The position numbers and the translations under genes are program-made. From the NCBI GenBank assembly GCA_964456445.1, contig CAYWBI010000069.1, forward strand, positions 1 through 18,557: a DNA stretch of 18,557 nt, in the 5' to 3' direction. Below are positions 16,801-18,557 of this stretch, one piece after another. Source of the stretch: CAYWBI01 sp964456445 (GTDB lineage Bacteria; Calditrichota; Calditrichia; Calditrichales; J004). A model generated the notes under the pieces. That model was not told the origin of the DNA. It saw only the letters and a list, made by a program, of their open reading frames with translations, and did no database searches. The first letter of the stretch is position 1, and the number at the start of each line of letters is the position of its first letter.

Positions 16801-18529
16801 TTATTCAAGCGTAACCTTAACCGGTTCCGCAACACTATCTTTGGATGCAACCACCTTCGATTTCTCGGGAACGACATTCGTTCTTGGCGCCACCGGTACG
16901 CTAACATTTAACGGCGCTACAATCACAAATTATAACTCTGCGAACACAACGTATCCGTCAGGTTCAACGGTTCAGTTTAATGTTGGCACCGTACAAGCGG
17001 ATGCGTATGGTAATCTGGTTGTGAACAACAGCGGTGCAATTGCATCCAGCTTGGTTATTACAGTTGCGGGTACATTTACGAAGAGCGGAGTTGGCACATA
17101 CACGGCCAACGGGGCAGTCAGCGTCACAGGTACGGCCACGCTTTCAGCCGGAACAATAGACCCTATCGGTGGTTTTACCGCCTCGGGAAATATTGTTGGC
17201 AATGGCGGGCAATTCAGCGGTTCATCGGGTACGGTAACCCTTGATGGCTCTTCACAACAAACCATCAGCGGGAGTACAGCCCTCACTTTTAATAATCTGA
17301 CACTGAACAATGCCAGTGGCCTTTCCATATCCACCGGGCCTACTGTTCAGGGTATATTAACCCTCACCAGCGGTTTGATCACAACCGGGGCGAATAACTT
17401 GACCATTGGGACCGCCGGTTCCATAAGTGGCGCATCAGCATCAAAATATGTGAGCGGACGCTTGGCAAAAATATACGGCGGCGGGGCACAGGCCTTTACC
17501 TATCCTACCGGTAAGGGGGGCGAATATCTGCCTCTTACTTTAGACTTTGCTAATTTAACTTCGGGCTATACCCGGGTGGTTGAACAGATCAATTCCGATG
17601 CCAATGGCAAAGACCCGGATGTGGATGCCGGATTATCGAAAGTGTCAATTATAAGATACTGGGAAGTATCGCGCGTTGGAACGGGCGGCGGCATTGGTGG
17701 AACCATCCAGATGACTTTAAGCTATAATTCAAACGATGGCGTTGACGCGAGTACCACGGAGCTTGATGTTGCCCAGCTTTCCACCGACGTAAACGGGGCG
17801 GCGGCCGCCATTGGTGTTTGGCAAAGTCTTGGAGGTAATGGGACGGCGCTTACAACTGGAACCATCCAGTCAACTACATTTACAAGCGGCGGTGATTTTT
17901 ACACTTTTGGCGACGCCGTTGGCGGGGTTGACAACTCCTTGCCTGTTGAGCTTTCCGCTTTTGAAGCAACGCCGGATTTTGACCAGGTGAATTTTACATG
18001 GACCACATCGTCCGAATTGAAAAACCTTGGTTTTAACTTGTATCGCAAGGGTTCGGAAAATACGGACTGGGTCAGTGTAAACAGTGAAATTATTCCCGGC
18101 AAGGGAACTTATTCTGCCGAGAGCAATTACAGCTACACCGATAAAAATGTAGTTGCCGGCCACACTTATTCTTATAAATTGGAATCTGTAAGTTATGATG
18201 GCGCCTTAACGGTAGAAAAGATTATAAAAATAGATGTGCCTGTTCCAAAGGAATTCGCCTTATTTAAAAACTATCCGAATCCGTTTAATCCGACAACCCA
18301 TATTAATTTCCAGGTCCCGGAATATAGTACGGTAACGATAGTGGTATATGATATAAGCGGTCGTGAAGTAAAAACCCTGGTTAATAAGACAGGCTACGAT
18401 GCCGGTAAATATGATATTACCTGGAACGCGACGGACAATTTTGAAAACAAAGTTGCATCCGGTATGTATTTTTATAGATTTAGCGCCGGGGCTTTCAATA
18501 AGATGGGCCGCATGATCTTATTGAAATAA
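13850..18529 (+). CDS. Giant secreted beta-repeat protein with T9SS-type C-terminal domain
   Basis: The 1559-residue protein begins with a signal peptide (residues 1 to about 30, cleavage expected after AFA). Two blocks follow, each opening with a tryptophan-rich head (near 40, GNWSATSTWVGG; near 938, WTGTTNNNWSVGTNW). Each then has long Thr/Ser/Gly-rich beta-helix-like repeats and a closing region (about 788-935 and 1198-1360) with matching FPVG/YPTG, DPD and YW features. A fibronectin-III-like domain (about 1364-1463) starts with LPVELSAFEA. The end (about 1467-1559) has KNYPNPFNPTT, VYDISGREVKTL and SGMYFYRF, the sorting domain exported by type IX secretion. I see no cysteine. It is probably surface-attached or released, perhaps an adhesin; no catalytic motif is visible. 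Start set by GAGGAG at 13837. A terminator is not visible before the window ends. Confidence 0.88.
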   Translation: MGFGYFQKMRGYLLISLLMSLFIGMTSAFAANISSTGSGGNWSATSTWVGGVVPLAADNVTIVAGATVTLDVPSATVTAFTIDATGVFDINANSFTATGALTLNGAFRDGSGGGVFTLGGNYTINSGGVFNDNGNGISIVFNGSGTQTISGTYASASLEFYDFTVSGTGTVDNNLSTNIIVNRYLQSGGIFLAGTGTYTLGFSGTINGYVFDKSGGTFTAETATLKIASSVNIRMRIDASTSFYAITHAPPTGARVLSFDESNAASATYTITNSLNINPNSNGVAFLNQADMAYSGTTTLSYTTSNSLTIGNEWPSTSSPTNVTVNSTATFTLGTSRTVSGTFTQTGGSTFDVSGGTFTINGTFSKGSGSFTTSVGTLAYGASALLNYTATQTAGVEWKATVPNVTISAGTVTLAAASGTRTITNALTVTSTLTANDNALSSGTLTDNGTITTTNVSVSVSGTSSFGNSSSLNTGSGAVNLTGNVTMGYSSQIVTTGSATMEGSLDVTGGATVGTSTAGTLVMGGSSTATVNVDGSLTIFDFTVNKTGGASTIVTPSSSVQFKFNTNATLYVQMGVLQMTSSSQFLNTGGANISASDNVTLKVGASGTLKTADVSITGFNVFTLADQSTIEFSGAAAQDVPAATYGNITVSTTHSSGATLAGDITLQTNSTVTVATSSRLNFNGKVITHPGTNSDDLIVSSSASLYTDGTSITGFNTFSSLAGTVVFNGTSQETMPSATYANVTINNAGGVALGGTATVTTTLTFTNGTVTSTSTNLLTLGVSATATPSSSSFVLGPVARATDGTVTSFSFPVGIGTNLRKVSLSFATAPATSNTITAEAKGTATGATSSDPDIKTVEDDGYWTISTTLGTIPNYSGTFTTTNFVPSITSSSNVTMVRGTTPNFDTQGTSQSSATDQVTASFTTSFGDFAVGNLTSTYTWTGTTNNNWSVGTNWDLGSAPGNGDVVSIPTASTVLYDAGVTTTNYSSVTLTGSATLSLDATTFDFSGTTFVLGATGTLTFNGATITNYNSANTTYPSGSTVQFNVGTVQADAYGNLVVNNSGAIASSLVITVAGTFTKSGVGTYTANGAVSVTGTATLSAGTIDPIGGFTASGNIVGNGGQFSGSSGTVTLDGSSQQTISGSTALTFNNLTLNNASGLSISTGPTVQGILTLTSGLITTGANNLTIGTAGSISGASASKYVSGRLAKIYGGGAQAFTYPTGKGGEYLPLTLDFANLTSGYTRVVEQINSDANGKDPDVDAGLSKVSIIRYWEVSRVGTGGGIGGTIQMTLSYNSNDGVDASTTELDVAQLSTDVNGAAAAIGVWQSLGGNGTALTTGTIQSTTFTSGGDFYTFGDAVGGVDNSLPVELSAFEATPDFDQVNFTWTTSSELKNLGFNLYRKGSENTDWVSVNSEIIPGKGTYSAESNYSYTDKNVVAGHTYSYKLESVSYDGALTVEKIIKIDVPVPKEFALFKNYPNPFNPTTHINFQVPEYSTVTIVVYDISGREVKTLVNKTGYDAGKYDITWNATDNFENKVASGMYFYRFSAGAFNKMGRMILLK
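15641..16100 (+). repeat. Tandem pair of about 95-residue protein repeats inside the secreted protein
   Basis: Two consecutive units (beginning at 15641 and 15929) share the order SITGFN.F, then [IV].F.G...Q, then ATY.N.T. SITGFNVF corresponds to SITGFNTF, and PAATYGNITV to PSATYANVTI. The DNA around the first motif is also alike (ATCACCGGTTTCAAT in both copies). The spacing between the [IV].F.G motifs is 95 residues. This is direct evidence of internal duplication. Confidence 0.7.
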
Positions 18530-18557
18530 ATCACATTCTGTAAATTTATAAGTGTTA

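Noticed and set aside
13867..17334. Several antisense frames of 70-135 codons inside the secreted protein gene.
   Set aside because: They arise from its biased Thr/Val/Ala/Gly codons, which rarely give stop codons on the opposite strand; the translations are low complexity and lack start signals.

Overview
The window reads as an ordinary chromosomal segment (about 45% GC by eye) of a Gram-negative bacterium of the FCB superphylum, perhaps in the Calditrichota, Ignavibacteria or Marinimicrobia range. The evidence is: lpxK (lipid A synthesis, hence an outer membrane); a 1559-residue secreted protein ending in a type IX secretion (T9SS)-style domain that opens with NYPNPFNPTT; the folP-cdaA gene pair, which is common in Bacteroidota and Chlorobiota; and a tRNA promoter whose -10 region also fits the FCB TAnnTTTG consensus. 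All genes lie on the + strand. I see no insertion sequence, prophage, CRISPR array or rRNA. The genus cannot be named from the sequence alone.

Layout. Positions 193-4790 hold rnhB (RNase HII), then three shikimate genes, aroK, aroB and aroQ, then a Wzx/MATE-like polysaccharide flippase. The lipid A kinase lpxK follows directly at 4793-5824. A 289-bp gap with a terminator-like hairpin separates aroK from aroB; from aroB to lpxK the genes overlap or nearly touch and look like one operon. Positions 5805-6029 hold a strong candidate promoter, an initiator tRNA, a compact intrinsic terminator and a second tRNA with anticodon CAT. The tRNA-lysidine synthase tilS starts 27 bp later and leads the conserved tilS-hpt-ftsH block (6057-10053).

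After a 125-bp gap carrying two inverted repeats comes an unrecognised gene for a two-pass membrane protein with TPR repeats (10179-11756). It overlaps by 4 bp a folP gene whose product has a long N-terminal extension. cdaA, the diadenylate (c-di-AMP) cyclase, follows 110 bp later. The window ends with the giant secreted protein, 31 bp after cdaA and with an excellent ribosome binding site.

Functionally the region combines aromatic and folate precursor synthesis, envelope building (flippase, LpxK), translation initiation and decoding fidelity (initiator tRNA, TilS), purine salvage (Hpt), membrane proteolysis (FtsH) and c-di-AMP signalling (CdaA). I found no clearly new defence or mobile system. 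The parts most worth a second look are the terminator squeezed between two CAT-anticodon tRNAs beside tilS, the unknown TPR membrane protein in the ftsH-folP interval, the FolP N-terminal extension, and the internally duplicated T9SS-type protein.
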